From positions 1 through 64,000 of the forward strand of contig JAEZEH010000094.1 in the NCBI GenBank assembly GCA_023417785.1: 64,000 nucleotides of DNA. Reading direction: 5' to 3'. Below, piece after piece: positions 52,737 to 60,420 of this stretch (the first letter of the stretch is position 1; each line of letters starts with the position of its first letter). Source of the DNA: Bacteroidota bacterium (lineage in GTDB: Bacteria > Bacteroidota > Bacteroidia > Cytophagales > Cyclobacteriaceae). Both the position numbers and the translations under genes were made by a program. The notes under the pieces were generated by a model. It saw only the letters and a list, made by a program, of their open reading frames with translations, was not told where the DNA came from and ran no database searches.

Positions 52737-53471
52737 TTAGAAACTGGACAAAGAAATTCCTGCGGTAAAAGTATTGAAGTCGACGGGTTGCCCCATGTTG
52801 TGAAAGCCTTTACCTTCCTCAAATAACGTACTCAGGTTGTAGTAGCCGAACAGGGCAAAGTTTCCAAAACCTATTTTTGCAGAAACGCCATAACGTAATC
52901 TGTTGAGATTGAAATTCTGCTTGTCTTTGATTTGTTTGGCCTCGCCATCTGCCTTGTATTTGATTTTTGTGAAGGCGTCATACATATAGCCGATCCTGCC
53001 GCCGACGGATATTTTGAAACTGCGGGCCGGGTCGTCGGGGTTGAGGGTATAACGAAGTTCGAGCGGAACTTCCACATAATTGGTGATAAGCTGGCTTTTC
53101 CGAAGGGTGCTTAGCTGATGTTCGGCAACCGTCAGAAGCACGACCGAATCGCGATTTTCGGAAGGATAAGTAAGAATATTGTTATTGCGGAACTTGTAGC
53201 GTTCAAGGCTAAGACCAATCCCTGGCACAAAGCTGAATCGCGAATGAAGGATCCGGAATTCGTATTGATAATAAAGGTTGATGGTTCTCGATCCAAAAAG
53301 GCCCAAATCGAAATTATCCGGGGCATCGAGCCCGCGGTTCAGGCCGAATTCAAGGGTAAAGGTACCAGGCAGGTCAGGCCGTGCAGTAGCCGGACGTTTT
53401 TCTGTTGACTGACTGAAGGCCGAAAAGGAAGCCAGAAGTAGGAACAGGAAGCCGGAGAATCTATTTATCAT
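52737..53471 (-). CDS. outer-membrane beta-barrel protein
   Basis: A 244-residue protein with a signal peptide (FSGFLFLLLASFSAFSQ) and alternating polar/hydrophobic strands ending in Phe (FNTFTAGISLSSF), the pattern of an eight- to ten-strand outer-membrane barrel (porin family OMP_b-brl, the PorT/OprF-like group). Typical strands: TFTLEFGLNRGLDAP, FSFVPGIGLSLERY, SFKISVGGRIGYMYD. Transported substrate or partner unknown. Convergent with the PaaG-like gene (12 bp between stops). Confidence 0.82.
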   Translation of the reverse strand: MINRFSGFLFLLLASFSAFSQSTEKRPATARPDLPGTFTLEFGLNRGLDAPDNFDLGLFGSRTINLYYQYEFRILHSRFSFVPGIGLSLERYKFRNNNILTYPSENRDSVVLLTVAEHQLSTLRKSQLITNYVEVPLELRYTLNPDDPARSFKISVGGRIGYMYDAFTKIKYKADGEAKQIKDKQNFNLNRLRYGVSAKIGFGNFALFGYYNLSTLFEEGKGFHNMGQPVDFNTFTAGISLSSF

Positions 53472-53498
53472 GCTTGCAAAATTCTATGGAATAAGCCC

Positions 53499-53529
53499 CA
53501 AAATTAGCTTTTTTGTTGGCAGAGCCAAA
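53499..53529 (-). promoter_or_regulatory. promoter for the outer-membrane barrel gene
   Basis: Minus strand: TAATTTTG at 53506-53499 (TAnnTTTG) and a TTTG at 53529-53526, about 19 bp apart. Leader of about 20-25 nt to the ATG at 53471. Confidence 0.6.
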
Positions 53530-53536
53530 CCATTTG

Positions 53537-53567
53537 TTTTGTTGAGTGAATTTATTCTTTACATTTG
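53537..53567 (+). promoter_or_regulatory. promoter for the tRNA-Arg gene
   Basis: TTTTG at 53537-53541 and TACATTTG at 53560-53567 (18 bp apart) match the -33/-7 pair. The transcript would run through about 135 nt of leader, including an imperfect hairpin CAACTC-GAGTTG (about 53581-53597), before the tRNA. Confidence 0.6.
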
Positions 53568-53706
53568 CACTCCCAAAACGCAACTCGGCCGGAGTTGAAT
53601 GGAACGGTTCCTGAATACAGATTGTGAAACGGCTGAAATAGTTTTAAAGTATCAGGCAAACGCCATTTAAGGCGCCCAAAAAGAAGACCGGTACACCAAA
53701 AATACT

Positions 53707-53780
53707 GCGCTCGTAGCTCAATTGAATAGAGCATTTGACTACGGATCAAAAGGTTCGGGGTTTGAATCCCTGCGAGCGCA
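53707..53780 (+). tRNA. tRNA-Arg (anticodon ACG)
   Basis: A complete 74-nt cloverleaf: acceptor GCGCTCG (53707-53713) pairs with CGAGCGC (53773-53779), TA at 8-9, D-arm GCTC...GAGC, anticodon stem TTTGA/TCAAA with loop CTACGGA so the anticodon is ACG (reads CGU, with A34 to inosine likely), and T-arm CGGGG/CCCTG with loop TTTGAAT. Discriminator A at 53780; CCA is not encoded. A terminator follows at 53790. Its 3' end is duplicated downstream (see repeats), so it served or serves as an integration target. Confidence 0.95.
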
Positions 53781-53784
53781 CAAA
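53765..53784 (+). repeat. att-like core: 3' end of tRNA-Arg
   Basis: The last part of the T-arm and acceptor of the tRNA plus four flanking bases. A copy identical in 19 of 20 bases lies at 53894-53913 in the same orientation. Direct repeats of a tRNA 3' end are the mark of tyrosine-recombinase integration. Confidence 0.75.
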
Positions 53785-53789
53785 CCAGT

Positions 53790-53825
53790 AAAATCCTGAG
53801 ACCGATGGTCATCAGGATTTTTGTT
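53790..53825 (+). terminator. terminator after tRNA-Arg
   Basis: AAAATCCTGA (53790-53799) pairs with TCAGGATTTT (53812-53821), with GACC/GGTC inside forming a second stem step around GAT, followed by TTGTTTTT. A strong rho-independent signal. Confidence 0.88.
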
Positions 53826-53844
53826 TTTATAAGGAAACCGCCGA

Positions 53845-53872
53845 CTCGCAGGGATCACGAGGGGTTTGTGCG
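53845..53872 (-). repeat. inverted partial copies of the tRNA 3' end
   Basis: On the minus strand the 11-mer ATCCCTGCGAG (53855-53845) and the 10-mer CGCACAAACC (53872-53863), both exact parts of the tRNA 3' region, lie in the order that two successive truncated copies would give. Together with the direct copy at 53894 they suggest several insertion and excision events. Confidence 0.6.
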
Positions 53873-53893
53873 GCATAGCAGTGGGTATGAGCT

Positions 53894-53913
53894 AATCCCT
53901 GCGAACGCACAAA
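53894..53913 (+). repeat. att-like direct copy of the tRNA 3' end
   Basis: Matches 53765-53784 in 19 of 20 positions (one G to A). The 109 bp between the copies contain the tRNA terminator and the inverted copies but no gene. It marks the left border of the AT-richer lipoprotein segment. Confidence 0.75.
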
Positions 53914-53950
53914 TTTTGGATGATGATGATGTTTTAAGTCTTGGAGGATA

Positions 53951-53984
53951 TTGTTGGCTGCTGTGAGATTTGATGTTATCTTTG
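53951..53984 (+). promoter_or_regulatory. promoter for the lipoprotein pair
   Basis: TTGTTG at 53951-53956 and TATCTTTG at 53977-53984 (20 bp apart) match the -33/-7 pattern; the ATG of the first lipoprotein gene is 23 bp downstream. Confidence 0.65.
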
Positions 53985-54007
53985 TTTGTCTCATTTGAGG
54001 CATAGTT

Positions 54008-55798
54008 ATGTCGCCGCGATCTAAATTTCTGCAATTAATATTTTTGATTTCGTCATGCCTTTTTTTGAGTTGTGAGAAAGAAGATCCAATAATTTCCATT
54101 TCATCGCCGGTTTCTACTACATCTGTTCTCTTGATCGGAGATAGTGTCTATTTGAGTGGTGAGATCAAAGGTGCAAAAGACCTAGGACTTGTTGAACACG
54201 GTTTTATAATTCGGAGCGACTCCAATAAAAGTTTTCTTAATGCGATAAAGCAATCCAGTGATGGGCCACCTTCCGGCCAGGTTTTTCACGGCGCCGTGTT
54301 CAATGATTTTGATGGAAGCGGAGAATATTATGTCCGAGCCTTTGCCATCAGTTCTTCAAATACTTACTACGGCCAGGCGGTGGCGTTCGATGGTTACGAC
54401 AGGAGACAGCCTGAAATACTTGATGTGACACCCCGGATTGGTGGCAAGGGCGAAGTTGTAAAGATATATGGTAATCATTTTGGGAACGATGGCGCATCGC
54501 TAAAGGTCAAATTTGGAGAATATGACTGCGAAATAATAGATGTCATGGTGGATCGCATACTGATCCAAACGCCAAATTATAAGCGGTCGGAGATTGTTGA
54601 TATCAGGATCGAAAAGCGTGACAAAGTCTTAGTGGCCAGCGATGCGTTTGAATTTATCGGCCCAAAGATACATAGCGTTACACCTGATGCCGGGAAGCGG
54701 GTTTTTAATTTCACAATTACTGGTGAGAATTTTTCACCGATTGCATGGCGAAACCAGGTTAAACTTGACAATGCGCGAGTTAAGGTTCTTGGGGCAGATG
54801 AATACAATCTACAATGTGAAATCGATGTGTCACGATTTGTTCCGGGAAGGTATGCTCTCTACGTTTCGGTTAATGAAACGCTTAGCGATCATGTTCCCGA
54901 GCTAAACGTAGAAACGCCATGGAAACGATTAGCTGAAAAGCCCGACCTTGGATATGTTGATTTTACTTCCTTCATAATAGGCCAGAATCTATTTGTATGT
55001 AATGGCTTTTATTCGATGTCACCATATTTATTCAACACGGAAGTGTGGCGATACAATATTCCAAGTAATTCCTGGGCTCGAATGGCAGACTTTCCAGGGG
55101 AGCCAAGGGCTTACGCGTCAAGCTTTACGATCGGGGCGAAAGCTTTTGTGGGCTCTGGAGGTATTAAAGATGGAACCTTGTCTGATTTTTGGGAGTATGA
55201 TTCACGTACTGATACCTGGACAAGGAAATCTGACCTTCCAGGAGGCCCAAGATCGCAAGCACAGGGATTCTCGCATAATGAAAAGGGATATTTTTTGGGA
55301 GGGCTGAATTCATTGCGGTTTGAACCCGATTTTTGGGAGTATGATCCGGTAAATGACAGCTGGCGCGAATTAGCTACCTTCGAAGGCACGCACGAAGAAA
55401 TGAGGAATATCGTTGTTCGCGATGGCAAGGTTTACTGCTTTGGCGGCCAGGATAAGTTCAAATCTTTTAGATATGAATTTGAGCGCGATGTCTGGAATCT
55501 CGTTCACTCGGTTATCGATAGTGATTTGCGGATTCACCGAGTCGCTTATGACGAGGATGATTGTTATATGTTGACAGAACACACGAGTAACTTATATGAA
55601 CCTGAGCAACGTCTTTTCAGATACGATCCCGAAATGCACCGGTTGCTGGATGAGCATCCTATTCTACCGAAGTATAGAGTAATGCCCGGGTTTCTGTATC
55701 TTGTGGATAAACGACTAATTTACGGACTAGGCCGGGGACAGTGGAGTCTTCCGATTTGTACAGATTCATGGATGTATGATCTAAGGGAAGTGCAATGA
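54008..55798 (+). CDS. lipoprotein with IPT/TIG domains and Kelch repeats
   Basis: A 596-residue surface lipoprotein. The signal peptide ends in a lipobox (LFLSCEKED, Cys near residue 22). Two IPT/TIG-like beta domains lie at about 135-215 and 218-300 (ILDVTPRIGGKGEVVKIYGNHFG, IHSVTPDAGKRVFNFTITGENF), then about five Kelch motifs from 310 to 590 (WRYNIPSNSWARMADFPGEP, WEYDSRTDTWTRKSDLPGG, WEYDPVNDSWRELATF) that should form a beta-propeller. No enzyme motif. Codon use is AT-richer than the housekeeping genes. Its stop overlaps the next ATG (ATGA). Adhesion or glycan binding is a guess. Confidence 0.85.
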   Translation: MSPRSKFLQLIFLISSCLFLSCEKEDPIISISSPVSTTSVLLIGDSVYLSGEIKGAKDLGLVEHGFIIRSDSNKSFLNAIKQSSDGPPSGQVFHGAVFNDFDGSGEYYVRAFAISSSNTYYGQAVAFDGYDRRQPEILDVTPRIGGKGEVVKIYGNHFGNDGASLKVKFGEYDCEIIDVMVDRILIQTPNYKRSEIVDIRIEKRDKVLVASDAFEFIGPKIHSVTPDAGKRVFNFTITGENFSPIAWRNQVKLDNARVKVLGADEYNLQCEIDVSRFVPGRYALYVSVNETLSDHVPELNVETPWKRLAEKPDLGYVDFTSFIIGQNLFVCNGFYSMSPYLFNTEVWRYNIPSNSWARMADFPGEPRAYASSFTIGAKAFVGSGGIKDGTLSDFWEYDSRTDTWTRKSDLPGGPRSQAQGFSHNEKGYFLGGLNSLRFEPDFWEYDPVNDSWRELATFEGTHEEMRNIVVRDGKVYCFGGQDKFKSFRYEFERDVWNLVHSVIDSDLRIHRVAYDEDDCYMLTEHTSNLYEPEQRLFRYDPEMHRLLDEHPILPKYRVMPGFLYLVDKRLIYGLGRGQWSLPICTDSWMYDLREVQ

Positions 55799-57213
55799 AG
55801 AATTCAGCTGTATCTTTAGTTGTGCTATTCTGGTTGTTCGCGGCTTGCGAACACGAAGCAGTTTCGCCTCATGTTCCGATCGAATCGAAGAACGGACAAC
55901 CCAAACCTTTTGCCGTGAACATTGCGAAGGTATCAGGAACATCAGCGGTCATTAGCTGGGGACCTGTAATTGATCCGGATAACGATCCACTTTATCACCT
56001 CGTAAAGTTAAATTCGATATCGGTGACTGGCGTTCTGACTAACGACGGTCTAGTCACACTTGAGGGACTGAATCCTGAAACGCGTTATGAAGGGGAGGTG
56101 ATTGTCACGGACTCAGTATCAGAACCAATAGCCATCCCATTCTATTTTCGAACCACTCGCCATATTTTGACCTTCAGTCGAATGCTTCAAACGGGTGGCC
56201 GCCGGCTGGAGCGAACGATGGATAATAACTATCTTGTTGTCGGGACTACTCGACGGGAAGGGAAACTGGGGCTTCTGGTTTCTCTGGTCGATACCATAGG
56301 CTATAATATCTGGAGCCATGAATACCCCACAGACGGCGATACAAATGTCACTCCACATCCTGACGTTTTTCCAATCTCAGACGGATATCTGATTGCCTAT
56401 GGGCCGAGCATCAATAAGGTCGATCACGATGGCAAGATGGTATGGCGTTATTTATCTGAAAACGGTTTTACAAGCCAGTATGGAGGGATTGCACTGACTG
56501 AGGGTGGTGATATACTGATTGCCGGAACCGGAAATCAAAACGCTTCGATTAGTAGATTCTCCAATGATGGAAAATTGGTGTGGGAAAAGAGAGTGCACGA
56601 TGGGTACTCGAATACTTTCAAGAATATAACTAAACTTCCCGACCGTTCTTACTTGGTTACAGGAACTACGATCCCGGAATTTGTCCCTTTCGCTGATGCG
56701 ATTCTGACGCTATCAAAAATAGATGAAGAAGGGAATGTCATCTGGTCTAAAAAATATCCTGACGGCAGATATTGTTTCCTTAAAAATCTATTGAAGATTG
56801 ATGATGGAATCATTATAACTGCCAATGTTTGGGACGATCGCGATGTCTCCAGTGTCCGTATAATAAAAGCCGATTTTTCTGGGGACATTGCATGGGATCA
56901 GTACTACAGCCAAGGTCCGAGCACTTCAATCTGGGGAATAACTAAAAATGTAGATGAAGGGTTCGCGTTCGTGGGATCGTTTGGGACGTACAGCGAATCT
57001 GCTCTCTTCACCCGAATAAACGACTCGGGAGCGATTGTTGTTCAGCAATCATATGCACCGGAGTACATGGACTTTGTTTGGAGTCTTTATGATGTTGTTC
57101 AAACTCCGGATCTCGGATTTGTGATGGTTGGTGGGAAAGGCGCCGTCTGGACTTATGAGGACAAAGAGCTTGGCCCGTGGATTCTCAAGACAGATGAGAG
57201 TGGAAAATTTTAG
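55795..57213 (+). CDS. lipoprotein with FN3 domain and beta-propeller repeats
   Basis: A 472-residue lipoprotein (lipobox LFAACEHE, Cys near 19). Residues about 40-120 form a fibronectin type III-like domain (AVNIAKVSGTSAVISWGPVID ... LNPETRYEGEVIVTDS); the rest (125-472) consists of repeats of the kind GGDILIAGTGNQNASISRFSNDG and SYLVTGTT, each of about 50 residues, predicted to form a second beta-propeller. It is coupled to the Kelch lipoprotein by an ATGA overlap, so the two probably work as a pair on the cell surface. Confidence 0.82.
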   Translation: MKNSAVSLVVLFWLFAACEHEAVSPHVPIESKNGQPKPFAVNIAKVSGTSAVISWGPVIDPDNDPLYHLVKLNSISVTGVLTNDGLVTLEGLNPETRYEGEVIVTDSVSEPIAIPFYFRTTRHILTFSRMLQTGGRRLERTMDNNYLVVGTTRREGKLGLLVSLVDTIGYNIWSHEYPTDGDTNVTPHPDVFPISDGYLIAYGPSINKVDHDGKMVWRYLSENGFTSQYGGIALTEGGDILIAGTGNQNASISRFSNDGKLVWEKRVHDGYSNTFKNITKLPDRSYLVTGTTIPEFVPFADAILTLSKIDEEGNVIWSKKYPDGRYCFLKNLLKIDDGIIITANVWDDRDVSSVRIIKADFSGDIAWDQYYSQGPSTSIWGITKNVDEGFAFVGSFGTYSESALFTRINDSGAIVVQQSYAPEYMDFVWSLYDVVQTPDLGFVMVGGKGAVWTYEDKELGPWILKTDESGKF

Positions 57214-57961
57214 ATCTCACCTTATGTGTCCTCGTACTGTTGATCTTGCTTTAGTCTTGAAAATGCCTAAAAAATGTTGTCGGACTCATTCTTTGACGCG
57301 TCCATATTTGTGTGGTTCGTGAATACACATGTACGAACTTATCCCGCGAGCACAGTGATTTCCCGATACCAATGGTCTACAGGATCGGCTAACTATCCGC
57401 AGCCTTGTGAGGTAATAAAACTGAGGTACATAGGTTCATAAGGTTATGGATCATTTACTCATAATTCATCATTAACTATCAAGCATTCTTAAAGACGGTC
57501 CGGCAGGCGTCCGGGTAACCAAGGAGAGAGGATTCCGCTGGCCAAGTTCCAGGCTTTACGAATTTAGTCTTCCGCAATGATCACAGCTATCACTTCGTGT
57601 TTCCCGAAAACATCCGGCTCGCATATGTAAAAACACGTCGACGTGTCTCGGCTGCGGCATCAATCACTTCGACCTTAGTCGGCCAATATACCAGCTTCGA
57701 AAAAAACGGGGTATGTGGAGCCAAGTTATTCCAGTGAACAAATTATTTTATAATACATTCTTATTTATTCAGTTTTCTATACTACAGGGAAAGAGAAGAC
57801 CTTGAGAAAGCGTTTGAAATAATTCATCTTCAATTGTCGTTGTCACACCTATTTTGTCGTAGAGGATTTATGTATAAAAATCATCGGTGACACTTAATAG
57901 AAGCATACTCCTTGCGAGTTTGTCAAATTGCTCACCAACCTTTACCTTAAACCTTCTCATC
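57214..57961. other. gene-poor stretch with decayed sequence
   Basis: About 750 bp without a convincing gene. ATCCC-GCGAGC-ACA near 57340-57355 resembles the tRNA-Arg 3' end with gaps and could be the right border of the segment that starts at 53894. A stretch of 55 codons open on the plus strand (57570-57737) without start codon ends in a stop and reads NDHSYHFVFPENIRLAYVKT, which looks protein-like but matches no family I know; I take it for a decayed fragment. The remainder, about 57740-57890, is AT-rich and likely holds the promoter of the next gene. Confidence 0.5.
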
Positions 57962-58972
57962 ATGAAAAAATCGCTAATGATTACACCTGGTTTGATCGCC
58001 TTTGTCTTTAGTCTCGCCATCTCGTGCAGCGACGACGACCATAAATCTCCCTCGCAGGAAGGGCTTATCGCAACGGATGCACAATTAGTTAATCAAGGGT
58101 CCGGGTATTCATTCACGGAAGGTCCCGCGGTTGACAAGAATGGGAACGTATTTTTCACAGACCAACCCAATGACATCATTTATAAGTGGGATGCTAGTTC
58201 CGGGCAGATAACAACCTTCCTGGAGGGAACCGGCAGATCCAATGGAATGGCGTTCGATAAAGACGGTAATCTTATCGCATGTGCGGATATGTATGGGGAA
58301 CTGTGGAAGATCACTCCTAACGGTACGCATACTGTTCTCGTTGACAATTACGACGGGAAATTACTGAATGGCCCGAATGATGTATGGATCAATCCAACAA
58401 ATGGCGGCATGTATATCACCGATCCAATGTTCCCCAGAGGTTATTGGGAGGATTCTGATCCGCGAAAAACCGGAAATCCTAATTGGCCACCTACACATTC
58501 CGAGCAGGCCGAATCCGGAAAGGGTGGACACGTTTATTATCTTGCTCCGGGCGGAACAACGTTAACACGAGTAACAACACAGGCGGAATGGGATGCTGAC
58601 TCATGGCCGAATGGCGTTGTGGGCACTCCTGATGGAAAAAAACTGTACGTGAACAAATGGGCGGGCGATAACATGGGCGGTACATGGGTGTTCGACATCA
58701 ACAGCGATGGGACGTTATCAAACATGCGGAAATTTGTAGATATGGGCGGCGATGGTATGTCGATGGATGAACGTGGAAATATCTACATAAGCAATAGCCT
58801 CGGCGTTGTTGTGTTCGATCCATCGGGTAAAGAATTAATCAGGATATTTACCGGAGGAGGCGCTACCAATAATGTGTTCGCCGGGGCTGATCAGAAGACG
58901 CTTTTTATTACAGGTCCGGTAGACAAGGTAAATACGTTGAAGATGATCGTGAAGGGAGTCGAGAAGTTCTGA
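57962..58972 (+). CDS. SMP-30/gluconolactonase-like lipoprotein
   Basis: A 336-residue lipoprotein with a lipobox (SLAISCSDDD) and a six-bladed propeller of the SMP-30/gluconolactonase/LRE type (FTEGPAVDKNGNVFFTDQPNDIIY, NGMAFDKDGNLIACADMYGE, NGPNDVWINPTNGGMYITDP, ...). The metal-binding Glu (FTEGP), Asn (LNGPNDVW) and Asp (GDGMSMDERGN) positions are all present, so lactonase activity, such as opening sugar lactones, is plausible. I start at 57962; a run-on upstream adds 25 unlikely codons. Confidence 0.88.
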   Translation: MKKSLMITPGLIAFVFSLAISCSDDDHKSPSQEGLIATDAQLVNQGSGYSFTEGPAVDKNGNVFFTDQPNDIIYKWDASSGQITTFLEGTGRSNGMAFDKDGNLIACADMYGELWKITPNGTHTVLVDNYDGKLLNGPNDVWINPTNGGMYITDPMFPRGYWEDSDPRKTGNPNWPPTHSEQAESGKGGHVYYLAPGGTTLTRVTTQAEWDADSWPNGVVGTPDGKKLYVNKWAGDNMGGTWVFDINSDGTLSNMRKFVDMGGDGMSMDERGNIYISNSLGVVVFDPSGKELIRIFTGGGATNNVFAGADQKTLFITGPVDKVNTLKMIVKGVEKF

Positions 58973-59472
58973 ATTCAACGGACCCGCACGGGTTATAGTG
59001 CCGCGTGCTGATTCAGTATTCTTCTGCTTTTGAATAACCCTTAAAAATCCCGATAGATTTGGTTGTCGGGATTTTTTATTGGCGTATATATCGTCAGTTG
59101 CGGTCTTAGGTTGATATCCTGGAATTAATAGAACGGTCCTGAATAGTCAGAATTTGGTCGGGATTTTATCTCCGGAGATGTTAACCTCGCACCTGCTACC
59201 TTATGTATGTTTTCCAGGTGATGTCATTTGTATGATTGATCTGTAGTTTGCGTAAGCAAGTACAGTGGAAGGATGAGGCTTCCAGGTAGTGTTCTGTAAA
59301 ATATTTTCGTGGTCCACGAGATAAATGGTGTCGCAAGAATTGTTCGATTCTGTAATGAGAGCCATCCGAATCTACGTAAGAATGAAATAAAGGGGCTAGT
59401 AAGAAAATACCTTTTAACCACAATTAAATTAAGATCTGGCGCCTTTACTTTGCACCTAAATTTTTTTTAAAC
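58973..59472. other. intergenic region with one terminator
   Basis: Five hundred bases without a supportable gene. It holds the terminator at 59043-59076, then mixed sequence with short frames on both strands that overlap one another and show no family signal, and an A/T-rich end. A TTACTTTG box at about 59445-59452 (one mismatch to TAnnTTTG) probably starts the transcript of the collagen-repeat lipoprotein. Confidence 0.5.
59043..59076. terminator. intrinsic terminator after the SMP-30-like gene
   Basis: AAAAATCCCGA (59043-59053) pairs perfectly with TCGGGATTTTT (59066-59076) around a 12-base loop, followed by a T-run. Confidence 0.9.
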
Positions 59473-60138
59473 ATGAAAATTAGATCAATGATTAGGAACA
59501 CGATGCTATTATTGGCTGCGGTGTGCGTTAGCTTTGTTATGTCTTCCTGTGAAGGAGATGAAGGTCCAATGGGCCCCCAAGGTGCAGCAGGTGCGTCCGG
59601 TGCCGCCGGTCCGCAGGGCGCAACAGGTCCGGAAGGAGCAGCGGGCTTAAATGGCCAATCTGCCTTAACAAAATCCGGGAAATTCGAAGGCACAATAGCC
59701 GGAACTCGCAAAGACGGAACAGAATTTTCCGAGACATTTAGCTATGAGTATATGGAGTCTTTTTATGAGGCATTCAGAGAGGATCAGGATTATACATGGA
59801 TTTACCGGTATGCCGAATCTTCGTACAACTCACCATATATTGAAATGAGATTGCAGCTTATCGACCGGGATCAAGAAACCGAAACAATAGCCGTGGATCA
59901 GCTTTATCTTAATTTCATCAAAGAAATCGATGCAACTACGTTGTTCCGTTTTTACTTAAATACCAACGATGTCGAAGTGAGTAACTACGTGTATAATCCG
60001 GCTGCGGGGTCTTTGAGCTTTGATTTTAGTTTCACGGGATTTAGTAATTCTACCGAGAACGAAGCAATCATCGAAGGTTCGTTTACTACCGGGGAAGGTA
60101 AACTCTATAGGAACGTGGTTAACCGCAAGGGCAACTAA
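59473..60138 (+). CDS. lipoprotein with collagen-like Gly-X-Y repeats
   Basis: A 221-residue lipoprotein. After the signal peptide and lipobox (SFVMSSCEGDEG, Cys near 26) comes a run of about eleven Gly-X-Y triplets (GDEGPMGPQGAAGASGAAG then PQGATGPEGAAGLNG), then a beta-rich domain of about 155 residues (SGKFEGTIAGTRKDGTEFS to the end). Collagen-like stalk plus head lipoproteins are common in Cytophagales; the stalk probably trimerises and holds the head away from the surface. Function unknown. Confidence 0.85.
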   Translation: MKIRSMIRNTMLLLAAVCVSFVMSSCEGDEGPMGPQGAAGASGAAGPQGATGPEGAAGLNGQSALTKSGKFEGTIAGTRKDGTEFSETFSYEYMESFYEAFREDQDYTWIYRYAESSYNSPYIEMRLQLIDRDQETETIAVDQLYLNFIKEIDATTLFRFYLNTNDVEVSNYVYNPAAGSLSFDFSFTGFSNSTENEAIIEGSFTTGEGKLYRNVVNRKGN

Positions 60139-60159
60139 TCCTTATTTTTGAAAAATAAG

Positions 60160-60187
60160 AGGGCGGCCAGTGCTGCCCTTTTTTTGT
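60160..60187 (+). terminator. intrinsic terminator after the collagen-repeat gene
   Basis: AGGGC (60160-60164) pairs with GCCCT (60175-60179), with GC/GC inside, followed by TTTTTTTG. Confidence 0.85.
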
Positions 60188-60203
60188 GGTGTCACATCCG
60201 ACT

Positions 60204-60230
60204 TGATGAACCGGCTTTTCGCTATCTTTG
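60204..60230 (+). promoter_or_regulatory. orphan promoter ahead of fused gene remnants
   Basis: TTG at 60204-60206 and TATCTTTG at 60223-60230 (16 bp apart) fit the Bacteroidota pattern. It is followed by ATG at 60234 and only ten codons reading MPADLTIIIP, then unrelated sequence. Confidence 0.5.
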
Positions 60231-60255
60231 ACCATGCCGGCTGATCTTACAATTA

Positions 60256-60420
60256 TCATCCCTGGCCAGTGTAGATCGCTCCGCCACTAAGAGATTTGTA
60301 CAGGTCTATAGCCGTCTTATGCTGAAGTTTTTTCAATGTGACAAGGTCGCGTTTTGTGTTAAGCGCGTTGTTTTGCACTACAATAACTTCCAGGTATGTA
60401 GCCCGGCCTGTTCGAAAAAG
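60256..60420 (-). pseudogene. TolC-family outer-membrane efflux protein, 3' remnant
   Basis: On the minus strand 54 codons read LFRTGRATYLEVIVVQNNAL then NTKRDLVTLKKLQHKTAIDL and YKSLSGG, the conserved end of RND-efflux outer-membrane factors (the family norm is LF..GRATYLEVL..Q...L....L...R......LY.ALGGGW). Upstream (above 60420) the similarity stops where a different gene remnant on the other strand begins, and the last few codons (AIYTGQG) look foreign. So only the last tenth of an efflux gene remains, without start or signal peptide. Confidence 0.8.

Noticed and set aside
59196..59423. Two overlapping open frames on the minus strand, 75 and 65 codons
   Set aside because: They overlap in different frames, have no family resemblance, no promoter and no conserved motif; chance frames in AT-rich DNA.
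59549..59660. CRISPR-like or tandem DNA repeat
   Set aside because: The periodicity comes from Gly-X-Y codons of the collagen-like region, with a 9-base rhythm and no spacer structure.
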